Below, one piece after another: positions 44,363-55,735 of a stretch of DNA of 64,000 nucleotides (its first letter is position 1; each line of letters begins with the position of its first letter). The notes beneath the pieces are model-generated. The model did not search any database and was not told the DNA's origin. It saw nothing but the letters and a program-made list of their open reading frames with translations. This stretch comes from Grifola frondosa (Eukaryota > Basidiomycota > Agaricomycetes > Polyporales > Grifolaceae), in assembly GCA_001683735.1 (NCBI GenBank), contig LUGG01000001.1, positions 2,232,001 to 2,296,000 on the forward strand, read 5' to 3'. Position numbers and translations under genes: made by a program.

Positions 44363-45949
44363 ATGCAGGTTTCAAACCATCATACACGGCAGAGATCCCC
44401 TACTGATCCGTTCAACGACCCATCCAATATCACCCTTCCTACTTCCCTACGGTTTCCCAACTCTCTCCAAAACCCCCCAGCCCACTCACCGTCCGCCGCC
44501 GCCACCGCCCAAGGCTCCAGCCAAACCCTCCCCTAGAAGGCAATACCCACCAGGCGCCCCACGAGGGAGAACATCATGGATGCAGTGAGAGAGACAGTCA
44601 CTGTCCGCGGAAGTGAGCAGACTCCTCGCACCAGGATGGGTAGGAGTCAGACAGACTTGCCTCCGTACGTCCTTCATTTCGAGTTTTTGGCGACTCTCGC
44701 CGCTTTACTATTCTCGTACTCACCATCAATCATATTCAGGCTCACTATTTCCAAGCCCGCTCCGTCGCCCACCACACGGCGCTCTCACTCCCAGGATCCG
44801 TCGTCCGCGCTGCCAACGCCGTCGAGAAATCCAAGCCCAGCCGCTCACGCAAGAAGGGTTCCTCTCATGCTGATGTCATCGATAGACTAGACTTCTCGGG
44901 CGTAGGGCCAAGTACGTCGTCCGCAGTTTTAGTCTTCTCATGAATCATACATTGACGATCTCGCTCCTTGACGCACGTAGTGTTCCACCACGATGGCCCA
45001 TTCGACGCTTGTGCTCCCTCTCGCAATCGCCAGTACTAAAGCACCCATGCTGGCATGGACTGAGGCTAGCGCCGCTGACAAAGATGCCCTCGCTGCTGCT
45101 CAGGAAATATCCCCAGCTCGTACGAGTCTCCATATCCCTCTCCTGCTATCTATGCCCCCTACGAACCGCCCAAGAAGAAACATGATGCCATTGCTGAGGC
45201 GTGGGGTATCCATGAGCCGGAGCCGTTCGAAGACTTCTCGGCTGGCGGCGGATATTCCGCAAGAGCAAGCGGCGAGTATGGGGCGTCAGCCCGTAGCAAC
45301 GGCAATGGCACCATGCGCCGTGCCAAGGACGGACGAGACCCTCGAGACGTATACCGTGAATATTTAGAAGATGCCCCGCCGCCTTCCCGGGAGGGCCGCC
45401 GCCAGCAAACCAAGCGCACCATTCCTCCCCCGCAACCCATCTTCGTTCCGGATGGCGATGTTGATGTTCCGGAGATGTCGCCTACCTCCGGCGGCCCTTC
45501 CTCTCCCAGGCGCAACAAGTCCATTATGCACCGTATTCGGAAGATGCGCGACTCGCCGAACGTACCAGTGGGCTACGACGACGACGGGTATGGCACTGGC
45601 AGAGACCAATCCCGCCGTCCTCTGCGGAGAACTCCGGCGTAACTCATGCCACTGCCCTGCCTCGTCCGACCCACCGCTCGCAAGCGTCATTCCTCGGTCG
45701 CTTCGGACGTGCTGCTAATACAGGTGCGGGCCAGCCGGCCTCTCCCTCTGATGAGACATATGTGTACGTTGATCCGATGCCCTTGCGGAAGGAGAAGTCT
45801 CTCCCAGCGACCCCGCGAAAGGAGGGACCCCATCCGAGGAGAACGCTGCCGGGTATTTTGAAGGATCGCCTGGCGGCGCCGGTCTCGGGAGGAGGGCAAG
45901 TTTGCTGAAGAAGGTGAAGGGTGTGGTCAAGGGAGGAGCCGCGAAGTGA
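44363..45949 (+). CDS. pal1: Pal1 cell morphology protein
   Basis: The Pal1 domain (PF08316) reads AHYFQARSVAHHTALSLPGS, VVRAANAVEKSKPSRSRKKG, SSHADVIDRLDFSGVGP, and after an intron FHHDGPFDACAPSRNRQ followed by KAPMLAW. The N-terminus is Pro/Ser-rich with a polyproline segment. The C-terminal half is disordered and basic (RKDGRDPRDVYREYLED-like; YVYVDPMPLRKEKSLPATP). The protein sits at endocytic sites and growing tips. Frame breaks: the C6 run at 44473-44478 (one more C opens the polyproline frame), an unresolved join around 44575-44650, and the GGG at 45887-45889 (one more base gives a basic end ASLLKKVKGVVKGGAAK and stop at 45947-45949). If the break is real the protein ends at 45908. Confidence 0.8.
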
Positions 45950-46413
45950 TCAGTTGGCTTTTGATCAGGCCGACACCTGGACACCCGGTTCGCGATTTGT
46001 GCGTAGTGTGACTGTATGCGCTCCCTTTTCTTGTATCCCGTTCCGAAGATCATTCCGGTTTTCTTCGTATCCCCTATGTCGTCGACGTCTGCACGAGTGT
46101 TACGTTTCGTGCCTGTCGTTGGCATACTCTCCAGCCTCTCTACCCGTGTCATGTCGTGTCTACTGTATCTCCCTCACAGACATGTTTCTTTTTGACGATT
46201 TCTTTCGCAATCGATACCGACTATTTCCCGTTGTCATCTGCTTCGTTACAATCCCCTTCTACGTCTTACTTACTGTACTGTGTTCTCAAGTCAGACTGAG
46301 TTCGCCCGTTCCCTATAAACTTCTTGTATGTATACCGAACCAGACGCTGCTCGCGGGCTTACGAAATTTTTTGTATGAGAATATCAAGCGAAGTGAGCAC
46401 TACAGGTCTGTGT
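45950..46413. other. Convergent intergenic region
   Basis: Between the stop codons of PAL1 (+) and HIS7 (-). It should hold both 3' UTRs; nothing else seen. Confidence 0.5.
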
Positions 46414-48171
46414 TTATTTTCTAACGGCAATATTCGCGGTCTTCAACGCTTCCTTGACCTCGTCGATGCCCACCTCTCTCCGATGGAAAATTCCCGCAGC
46501 CAGTGCGGCCTCCACACCCGTCGCCTCAAACACTTGAACGAAGTGCTCCTTGCTTCCCGCACCACTACTCGCAACCACAGGTATCCGCACGCTCCTCCTC
46601 ACGAGCCCGACCAGGTCCAAGTCGAACCGCGACCTGTGCCATCGCGGTCTATGCTGTTCAGCAAGATCTCCCCGGCTCCAAGCTTCTCCACGCCCCTTGC
46701 AAGCTGGACCACAGACAGTGGGCGGTCCTCCCGCCCCGCGAACGGTGCATTGGTACCACCACACTTTGCCCCGCTCGCTTTCAGGACCATCAGGTTTGCC
46801 AAACACGAGCTCGTCTTTGTGCGGGCCGTCGTAGCTGGGGTCGACATACACGCGCCGTGGGTCGACCGAGACAACGACCGCCTGTCGTCCATATGCGTGC
46901 GCGATCGCCTCGATAGCACTCGTGCCGTCGCCCACGCCGCCATGTGCGGCCATCTTCTCAACCGCGTACACCGCTTCTGTCGCGATGCTCACCTTGTCCG
47001 CGCCCGCGCGGAAGTAGGTCGCCGCGACCTCGAGCGCAGAGTGCGGCGTGCCGTCGGGGTCGACCGTGTCCCTGATACCCCCCGATCGTGAGCGGCACGA
47101 ACACCTCTTCCGCCGCGGCGCGCACGACCGCAAGCATGGGGTGGTCAAGCAGCGGCGAGTGGCGGAAGGACGTGATGTTCATGAGGCACAGCTCGTCCGC
47201 GCCCTCCGCGTAGTATCGCGCAGCGAGCGCGACGGGCTTTCCCAGGTTGCGCACGGCGCCGGCGGCGCGCGCGGAGATGTGCGCGTCGGGGTCTGCGCCT
47301 GCGGGGGCGGGCGCCTTCTCACGCACGTCGTACTGGTCACCCTTTGTGACGACAAGGTCACCGTCATCGTTCGAGCGGACGTCCATGCATGCGATGATGC
47401 GCTTCGTGAGGCCGTCCTTCGCCTTGGGCAATGGGGGCCGCGCGGCGCGGGGGTGGGCAGAGTTGAGCTGCGCGCTGCTTCGGATGTGCGCAGCCACGCG
47501 TCGAGCACTTTGAGGCCTGCGGCGCCAGATTTCTCCGGGTGGAATTGACATCCGAAGACGTTACCCTTGCGAACGGTAGACAGAAATACTTCTTGGCCAT
47601 ACTGCGCTGTGGTGTGGGCCCATTGGGCCGCCTCCGGATTTTCCCAGAAATATTTGGCGCGGTATGAGTGGACAAAGTAATAGTGGGCGGTCGTGTCCAA
47701 GCCTCGAGTTCCGTCTCCGCAGGGTCTAGGAACTCTACTGAGTTCCAGCCCATGTGAGGCACTGACTTGTCCGCGTTGTCGAAGAGATCGATCACGTTGG
47801 GCACGATGCCCAGGCCTGGTGATGACGGAGATTCCGTGGAGGATTGAAATAGGACCTGCATGCCTATACATATCCCGAAGTATGGTTTCCCCGAGAGGAG
47901 GTATTCGCGGAGGGGCTCGAAGAGGCCTCGTGATTTGAGGCCATCAATGGCGCTGCCAAATGCACCGACACCAGGGAAGATCAGGCTCTGCAGGTAAAGC
48001 GGGACACAATTGGTTCCTTGCTCAAGGCAACGGTGGAATAGAGGGACTGACGGTGGCTTTGTAGAAGTCAGCAGGCGAGGATATCCACTGGAACTCATGG
48101 CCGAGTGTTTTGAGGGTATTTGCTAGACTTTGAACGTTCCCTGCGCCATAATCGAGGAGGTATAGACCCAT
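46414..48171 (-). CDS. his7: Imidazole glycerol phosphate synthase HIS7 (glutaminase-cyclase fusion)
   Basis: The N-terminal HisH-type amidotransferase starts at [16 protein letters not shown] (ATG 48171) and has [23 protein letters not shown] with the catalytic Cys, [14 protein letters not shown], and [10 protein letters not shown] with the His/Glu pair. The C-terminal HisF-type cyclase reads [41 protein letters not shown], a TIGG...IRD motif, [39 protein letters not shown], and VVASSGAG. It makes imidazole glycerol phosphate and AICAR in histidine synthesis. The frame breaks three times: at about 47700-47730, in the linker at about 47430-47480, and in a six-G run at 47078-47083, where family GGG would need eight. 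Every catalytic motif survives, so base loss in sequencing is likelier than a dead gene. Confidence 0.9.
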
Positions 48172-48380
48172 GATATGGGATTGAGTGCGAGGGCTCTGAG
48201 AGAGGAAGGAGGGATGATTGAAGTCTAGTCATTATGAGTCTGAGAGCGGAAGGGAAAACTTGAAGATAAAAAGTTGGATCTAATCTAATCTAGAATAGTG
48301 TAATCTAATCTAATCGAATTACGCCATGATCATGACATTGCCCTATTCCGAATTAAGAGCTGGCAATAAGAACGTTTCAT

Positions 48381-48387
48381 TGACTCA
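48381..48387. promoter_or_regulatory. Gcn4/CPC1-type site TGACTCA in the HIS7-SER3 promoter
   Basis: An exact TGACTCA lies 56 bp upstream of the SER3 ATG (48443) and 210 bp upstream of the HIS7 ATG (48171). A one-mismatch TGAGTCT occurs at about 48235-48241. TGACTCA is the general amino-acid control site bound by Gcn4/CPC1 in fungi. A short TAATC repeat lies between them (48280-48315). Confidence 0.6.
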
Positions 48388-48442
48388 TTTTTACTCTCTT
48401 TACACCTCACCACCACCTCATCCGCCTTCCTCATCCACCACC

Positions 48443-49895
48443 ATGTCCGCCGCAATCAACATCCCCATCTCAAAGCAAGCCAACGTCGTCTCCGCCTCCA
48501 TCTCCCTTCCTCCAGCGTCACCCTCCATGACCGGTTCCGCAAAGATTCTGTCCCCACCTTCTCCGTCCGCAAGCCCAAGGTGCTTCACCCAGTGGAGAAC
48601 GAGGACTTGAAGCTCCTGCTGCTCGAAAACATCAGCCAGGAGGCCGTCAAGGCATTACGCCTCCAGGGCTTCCAGGTCGATCATTCCACCAAAGCCATGT
48701 CCGAGGATGAGCTCGTTCAGAAAATCGGCTCTTACCACGCCATTGGCATCCGGAGCAAAACCAAAATTACAGAAAGGGTCATTAAAGCCGCTTCCAAAGT
48801 AAGCGCTCCCTCTTTTGCGATATGAGACGACAGCGCTAATTTTGACCCCTCTCAGCTTCTAGTTGTTGGATGCTTCTGTATCGGCACCAACCAGGTGGAC
48901 CTCTTGACCGCTGCTAACTCTGGCATCCCTGTGTTCAATTCCCCCTTTTCCAACTCGCGCTCCGTTGCGGAGCTTGTGATATCTGAAATCATTGCCCTCT
49001 CCCGACAATACTTCCAGCGTGCCTTTGAGATGCGCCAGGGCATCTGGAATAAGCAGTCCAAGAGCTGCTGGGAAATTCGTGGAAAGACCCTTGGCATCGT
49101 GGGCTATGGACACATCGGCTCGCAGCTCTCCGTCCTTGCAGAGGCGTTCGGCATGCGAGTTCTCTTCTACGATGTGATCAATATCATGCCGCTCGGGTCG
49201 GCACGGCAGGTTGAAAGCCTCTCTGCCCTGCTTGCCGAATCCGATTTCGTCACCCTCCACGTTCCCGAGCTCCCTGAGACGATGAACATGATTTCTACGG
49301 AACAGCTGGCCGAGATGAAGAAGGGCGCGTACCTCATTAACAACGCGCGCGGAAAGGTTGTCGACATTCCCGCTCTCATCAACGCGCTGCAGTCCGGGCA
49401 CCTTGCTGGCGCAGCAGTCGATGTCTACCCGGCAGAGCCGGGTTCGAACGGCGCGCCCTTCGACGACCAGCTTAATTCCTGGTCGAGCACCCTCCGCACC
49501 CTCCCCAACGTCATTCTACGCCACATATTGGTGGATCCACTGAGGAGGCGCAGCGCATGATCGGAGAGGAAGTATCTTCCGCGCTCATACGCTACCTCAA
49601 CTACGGCTCCACGATCGGCGCTGTGAACTTCCCCGAAGTGGACCTGCGTGCGATCACCCTCGAGCAGCCGGACCACATCCGTATCTGCTACGTCCACAAC
49701 AACATCCCGGGCGTGCTGCGCCAGGTTAACGAGGTGTTGTCGCCGTACAACGTGGAGAAGCAGTACTCGGACTCGAGAGGGGACATTGCGTACCTTATGG
49801 CGGATATTGCGGACGTCAGCCCGGCCGATATCAACAAGCTGCGCGAGCTCATTAGCAAAACCAGCGCCAACATCCTCACACGGTTGTTGGTGTAG
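48443..49895 (+). CDS. ser3: D-3-phosphoglycerate dehydrogenase (SER3/SER33)
   Basis: After a fungal N-terminal extension: VRKPKVLHPVENEDLKLLLL, AVKALRLQGFQVDH, YHAIGIRSKTKITERVI, then after the single intron VGCFCIGTNQVDL, FNSPFSNSRSVAELVI, GKTLGIVGYGHIGSQLSVLA (NAD-binding GxGxxG), LHVPELPETMNMIS, LINNARGKVVDI, GAAVDVYPAEP, PHIGGSTEEAQ (active-site His), and a C-terminal ACT domain (ICYVHNNIPGVLRQVNEVL, SDSRGDIAYLMADI). It catalyses the first step of serine synthesis. Two frame breaks: at about 48505-48520 (frame change before SVTLHDRFRKDSVPTFSV) and at 49515-49520, where one more base restores VILTPHIGG. Both fit single-base loss. It shares its promoter with HIS7. Confidence 0.9.
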
Positions 49896-50304
49896 GACCA
49901 CCAGCGAACTATCAGCGTCACCTTCGTTCCGATGCCTCGTATTACCATCCCATCACTATTCATCTGTTGCCATCTAAAAACCAATACGGACGATCCATTT
50001 CCATTAGACAGCACTCAGCATTCGCATCGTTCCACGGTGTACATATTCATGGTATGCTCCCCACTCAACTGGATGCATTCTCGCCGATTCAACCGGCCCC
50101 TCTCACGTTCAACCACTGTATGAGTACACCGCCTTGTATCTTGTATTCGTAGATCCATTCAACTGTGTTGCAAAAATTCTTTGCTGGATATGAATTGAGT
50201 GATCTCAGAAATGAGTACGAATAAGCATACAAGTGTACAGTATTCTATTCGACGATTATCTTTACAGACGAAATAACAATGCGACAGCAATAAAAACGAT
50301 GACA
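49896..50304. other. Convergent intergenic region
   Basis: 3' UTR space between SER3 (+) and RAD51 (-). No other signal seen. Confidence 0.5.
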
Positions 50305-51535
50305 TCACTCTTCCTCGGGATCCCCAATACCACTGGTGAGGATGGCAAACTGGGTCTCTGATTCAGGCAGACAAGGCGAATCATAGATCTTGGCTTGACG
50401 ATTAGCACCGCGCCTTTTTCAGTTGTAACCTGAAGAGCACGAGAGGTAAATGGGACAGGCATGTCACAGCACGTCAAGAATGACATACCGAGTCGTTGAC
50501 GCGTGTGCGAGGATATTGCCTCCGACAGGCTTCTTCTCGTTCGCGGCGTATGGGCCGGCTGACGCATCGGGATTTGACATGACTTGGTTCGTGATGACAA
50601 CAGCAATGCCAAACTACGAACTATTCAACCATCAGCGGCACTAATATGACGAACACTCTTACCTCGTCAGCCAGACGCTGCAGAGTTCGAAGGAATTTTC
50701 CAAGATGTGCCTGACGCGCTGACAGTTCGCCGCGACCGCTAAAGTCCGTACGATAGAGTGCCGTGCAGGAGTCGACAATGAGCAAGCAGAATCTATATCA
50801 CCAAGTACTTGAGTCTCGACAACGCGCATATACCCATCAGCAGCCCGCACCTCGACTCCGACATGAGCGACTGGCTGAAGTCAGCAGTTGGTGTTGATGG
50901 TCGGCGTTGTATGCTCTTGCATACGCCACGTTATCGAGCACCTCTCCCCATTCAACCCCAAGCGCTCTGCGACCGACAACAGCCGCACCGGACGGAAGGT
51001 GCCCTCTGTGTCGATATACAGGCACTTGCCCTCACCTCCACCCACTCCAACAGGTAGTTGGCACGTCACGGCGAGGGTATGACAAATTTGTGACTTGCCC
51101 GTTCGAAACTCGCCAAACAGCTCTGTGATCGCGCCAGTCTCTATCCCCCACCGAGGAGCGCATCAAGATTCTTGGAACGGTCGTAATGTGCACTAGTTCC
51201 GAGCGACGAGCGTGTACTTCAGTTGCGCTTTGGAATCCAAGAGGTATGATCTTATGGCTGTGTATGCTGATTAGTTGCAAACATCAAGAGCATCGAGAAG
51301 GAGACGGACCTTCTGCGAGGATCTTGTCTGCCTTCTGTTCCGAGATGCCCTTAATCTGCATGAGAGCTTTCTTCGGCGTGTATGCGACCGCCTCGACAGT
51401 GTGAAGACCTGTCTCCGTGAGTTTCTTGATGTCTTGGGCATTGATTCCTGCTTCCTGGAGTTTGTCCACGAGGAGAGGACCAGACATCTGTGTATCATCG
51501 TCTTGCTCCTGAGATCCCTGAGACAGCGAGGCCAT
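50305..51535 (-). CDS. rad51: RAD51 recombinase
   Basis: N-terminal helix-hairpin-helix region: [47 protein letters not shown]. Then [38 protein letters not shown] (Walker A), [52 protein letters not shown] (Walker B; joined across an intron with donor GTGCGG), [45 protein letters not shown], and a C-terminal [17 protein letters not shown]. Motifs fit RAD51 more than DMC1. At least five one- or two-base frame breaks occur, e.g. in the five-G run of LLGGGIETG (51145-51149; six needed), before SKNLD (about 51180), near 50970, near 50875 and near 50410. All fit base loss. The stop is at 50305. Confidence 0.88.
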
Positions 51536-51634
51536 AGTGGTTGCTGAGTGACTTGGGAAGTGGCGAGGCGATCGTGAAGGGTGTCGAGGGAGCAAGCGAA
51601 AGCAAGACACGCGGCGGAGTTTTACCCATTGTCG

Positions 51635-51666
51635 ACGCGTTTACCTGGACACGCGTTAGTCACGTG
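51635..51666. promoter_or_regulatory. Two MCB boxes and CACGTG upstream of RAD51
   Basis: ACGCGT at 51635-51640 and 51651-51656, and CACGTG at 51661-51666, 100-131 bp before the RAD51 ATG (51535, minus strand). MCB boxes drive G1/S expression of recombination genes, RAD51 among them, in yeasts. Confidence 0.55.
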
Positions 51667-51779
51667 AACGCGACCTTCGGCACCGAACGCTGCTGCGGCG
51701 ACGTTGACAACGATCCACGACTGTAAGAAAAGACTAGCATTATTCGACTACGCATACACATAATCCGACCACAAGTACT

Positions 51780-52517
51780 CTACAAGATGCGGAGAGGAAA
51801 CAAGAAGCCCATACAAGAAACGATATAGATACAAATATACAAATCAGCAAACGCAATAGCGAACATTATAGATCCTGAAAACTGCTTCCGTGACACATAT
51901 GCAAGATTTGCAAGAGACATCCAAATTCTGTTGTGGATGGGGCTCATTTGGCCACAGCGTTTTTGGTGGTGAGGAACACTGTCTGAACGGATAGGTACCG
52001 GCGTCGGAGCGCGTGGAAAATATTCTTGGGAACGCAACTGAGCGATGATGCTAATGAACAAGCAAGACAAGCTCACAAGAAGCACAGTGACGCTCAAACC
52101 GAGTTCTTTGTTCTGCCCAGCCTTGGACGGTACATCTCCGGTAAGAGGGGAATCAAGAACAAGGTCCAGAGACGACACATCCCTGTCCTCGCAGCTAGCG
52201 AGCGTCGGTCGCTGGGAATGATTAGCCACAAGTCAAGCAAACAGGACATTGATACAAATCGACTCACCAGGTGCATCGACGATGGTTCTTCCTCAAAAGG
52301 CTCATCCATATCAAAGTTTTCTATAACATCCTACATCACCGTATTCCCCACGCGCGTGATGATCTCTACAACAGAGCATTCTAATTATCTCAAGGCCACT
52401 CACCAGGTTACGATTCTTATTATAACGAGATACCATAGGATACGGGTGATATCTCCCCATATGGCTGGAACGATAGGCAGGCAACCGGGAAGAGTAAGGA
52501 GGCTCAAATTTGGCCAT
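51780..52517 (-). CDS. Possible small membrane protein, unknown
   Basis: A likely start MAKFEPPYSSRLPAYRSSHM at 52517 leads through an intron (donor GTGAGTGG near 52405) to an EIITRVGNTV segment, then NFDMDEPFEEEPSSMHL, an intron (GTGAGTCG...CCCAG, about 52205-52265), and an exon with one clear transmembrane helix (LSVTVLLVSLSCLFISIIAQL). A stop interrupts between TVM and DVIENFDMDEP, so either another splice or a base error is present. A second hydrophobic stretch near the end (51790-51860) may be read-through past the true stop. A TATA-like tatataatgg (minus) sits near 52640-52650. I do not recognise the family. Confidence 0.4.
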
Positions 52518-55400
52518 CAAAATAGACAATGTACTTTGGTCTCGACGTGAGAATAAAGCTTTAGGAAGGGGGACAGAAGGAAGAGTCGGGCGAAGGGGGT
52601 AGAAATGAGAAGGGGGAGAAGCGTGGAAGCCGAAAATCTGCCCATTATATAGCGCAGCGGGCTTGCATGCGTAAGAAGCGGCGACCTCGTTAGCGAGAAC
52701 CACATCAGGCTCGGTGTCTGCCTTTTGCAACTGACGCGACCCGGCGCTCTGGCTTGGTCTCCTACAATCGAAGAAATACTTCCGCGATCCTTGTTCGTAG
52801 CTGTTCGTCCATCCCGCCCGAAGAGCCCACAACGTCAGCTGCTCAGGCCTCAGGTTTGCAACATCGAATGCAGGATGCACGCGGACAAAGCAAACCGGAG
52901 GATGTGAATCTGTCGTAGACGGTAAGAAATCCCAGAAACATTTCATATGATCATTCCCCTCAGGTAGCACGGAGGCTATCAAAGCATGCTGTTATTCTTC
53001 TCCGAGCATATGAATCCGGTAAAGGAACCCGGAGAACAAAGATAGCCAAAGGGTTTCGTCGCAGATGTCGATAACCTGCAACAGCCCAAGGTCACTGAGC
53101 CCCATTCACTGCATCCTTCGTATTGGCATTCAGTGGTCGCATTCGGTCTCATTTCTAGCACGAATAACACAAAGAAATTACTATCCTTCCCCGTGCTGCT
53201 TTCGGACCATGGACCACACAATTTCCTGCACTAGGACATGCTAAACTCTGGTGGAACAAACGTGACCCCTTGTCACGTCACGGCATGTCACAGACAAGAA
53301 ATAGATGTGACTGAGGCGAGTCATCAACCTCTCCTTCCCAAAAAACTTCACATTGAACTCCAAACTTTGTGCGAGATGCGAACCAGCAGACAATCAAGAG
53401 CCGGTGTGATCAAGCAATTATGAAGATGCAGCTCCTGAAGGATTGCCCATCGATAACTCAAGAGACCATTCGCCCGCCAAGACGTGATGTGCACCCAATT
53501 GTCATGAAAGCCAATAGGACCGCAACAACGCAAACAAGAAGATGAGAAGATTGTCTGAACGAACGCACCAAAGACCCGAGTGAACACGATAAATCGCGTA
53601 TTGGCAAATATCACCCAGCTCAAAGACATATCGTCGGCTGAAGACCGACCGAGGGATGCATCGCCTCAGATGTGTATGCGCAATCGGTGTACACCAACGC
53701 AGTGTACACGAGGATGCAGCCCATAAGCTGGTGCTCGTGTAGGCCGTGACGGTGAGGATGGTGTGCAGTGGTATGAAGAAAGAGCGTTTGCCCGAATTTT
53801 GATCTCTAAAAGATGGTTCATTGAAGCAGGAATGCACAGATGGGTTGGATGAATCAACCAGGATCGCCCCAGGATTTTTGAACCGTAAAATTCGCCAGCA
53901 AGAAATCTGCGGAAGACGCTAGGCTCACAAGAAGATCAAGAAACGTCCTAGCAAGCAACATCCAGAGGATATGAGCCGTTGAAGCCAAATGACGATGAAG
54001 GATCGTGAGGGAGAGCAACCAGCAGCCGCGTTGTGGCCCACCCTCGTGTTTGCGACAACTCCGCTCAACCGCGAAATTCAACTGCCTCATTCGACTCGCC
54101 ACTCTTGAACCCGTCCTTCCCCTGCTTTCCTATCCGCTCCCTCGAGCTTATTCCAATAGTTCATTCCAAGGCGATACTCATACCTTAATCTCCAAATTTC
54201 TCCACAATCTTCCTGCCGCTCCGCCTTAACCGTCCGTCCGTCGCAAGCGATTGACTCTACCGAACGGTGGCGAAATCTTCCTCCTTATTCGCTCTTGCAA
54301 ATCAATTATCTGCTACTTGGAGACTCCCTGACCACGTACATGAATGCACACAAATTATCTCACTCTTAAACAGCAGGACGAGTCTCTACAGCTCCATGCC
54401 ACCTTCTGGAAGCTGCACCCAGTTTTCAATTTGGGATATTCGTACGTGTTGGTTCATTCGTGTGGCCTCAGTGTCCTGGTGCGTCTGGATTATAGAAGAT
54501 GGGGAGCTATATCAGCGTTAGTGATGCATGTCTCTCATGTCTACCGAGATAATGAAGCATTTCCCCCCCACGCACCCGTGTGTGCGCCCTGCGATAACAT
54601 GGATGCAAGTGAATTATTTATATGATTTCAAGGCTTCCGAAATACTGTTTGAAGAGAAACATAGTCCGGTGCATGGACTATGAAAGGCCCGTGAGACTCT
54701 AGCCAGCTCAACGAGTACAGTGCGGCACTGTAAGTTTGACCAGTCGAGAATGTTTCTAAAATATCAGTTTCAGCATATTGACAGGCCGTTTGCAACTTCA
54801 GTGCTTCTTGCAATCTCGCCGCTCTATCTTGGACCCTAGCATCATATATCTTCAATCTGCTAGAACATACACGGCACAAGCTAACAGGGGTCATAACACC
54901 GCTGCATGATATATCGGCGCCGCGATTATGAAGTCTATTCTTGTTTTCATGTCGTCAGTGTCGTCGTCCGAAGTCTGAATGTTTCATAGGTTTGCTTAGA
55001 TATCATCGACATCATGAATGCTGTCCATATCTAGAGACAATGTGTCTCTTCCCTCCACAAGGATGCGAGATGTCCTCGCCCATTTCATGCTGGTCGTCCG
55101 AGGTGTGCATTGAGCCTTCCGCTGTAGACGCTAACCATTAGCGACAGATTAGCCGCTGTCGCTTCTGTTGAGCATAATGCTCAACAAGACTCTTCAAGCC
55201 AGCAGATTCTTTCCATCATTACGACAAACGTTTGAATGAAAATTAGCGACCCTGCGTGTGGTCTTGGCATCAGAAAAATCGGGAGACGCCGGTATACATA
55301 GATGGTACCGATCGCAGTCCCAAAGCATGTGTTGTTATGATACATAAGTATTTGTGATTATCATACAAGAACAAATTATAATACTCTGACCAAAAATTAA
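52518..55400. other. Gene-poor region with fragmented hydrophobic open frames
   Basis: Minus-strand frames at about 53500-53840 and 53855-54100 contain runs of Leu/Ile/Phe/Trp that could be remnants of a multi-pass membrane protein (e.g. LTILHRHLASTAHILWMLLA). Frames break often, no start is clear, and I could not join them. Frames at 54270-55140 are short and without domains. AT content rises from 55200. Confidence 0.45.
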
Positions 55401-55405
55401 AGCGA

Positions 55406-55735
55406 CAAAAAATAATGAGATTGTCCGAGCTTGCATGGCCATAATTGTAGTACATGTTAATATATTGCATGCACTGATGAAATAGGTGAAATAGTTGCAC
55501 CTAATTCACCGTGGATTAAAAGGTTCAAAAAATAATGAGATTGTCCGAGCTTGCATGGTCATAATTGTAGTACATGTTAATATATTGCATGCACTGATGA
55601 AATAGGTGAAATAGTTGTACCTAATTCACCGTGGATTAAAAAGTCAAAAAATAATGAGATTGTCCGAGCTTGCATGGTCATAATTGTAGTACATGTTAAC
55701 ATATTGCATGCACTGATGAAATAGGTAAAATACTT
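55406..55735. repeat. AT-rich tandem repeat, period 119-120 bp, about 2.8 copies
   Basis: Copies start at 55406, 55526 and 55645 with the same opening (caaaaaataatgagattgtc) and differ at only a few positions. The third copy loses similarity after about 55733. The unit includes ttgcatg...catgca palindromic pieces. It sits in the most AT-rich stretch of the window (about 55280-55830). Confidence 0.92.

Noticed and set aside
46414..48171. HIS7 as a pseudogene
   Set aside because: Three frame breaks, but all catalytic residues and even the intron are conserved, and adjacent genes show the same 1-2 base losses; sequence error fits better.
50305..51535. DMC1 in place of RAD51
   Set aside because: N-terminal [16 protein letters not shown] and the C-terminal region follow RAD51, and mitotic-type MCB boxes lie upstream; not absolute, but RAD51 is the better call.
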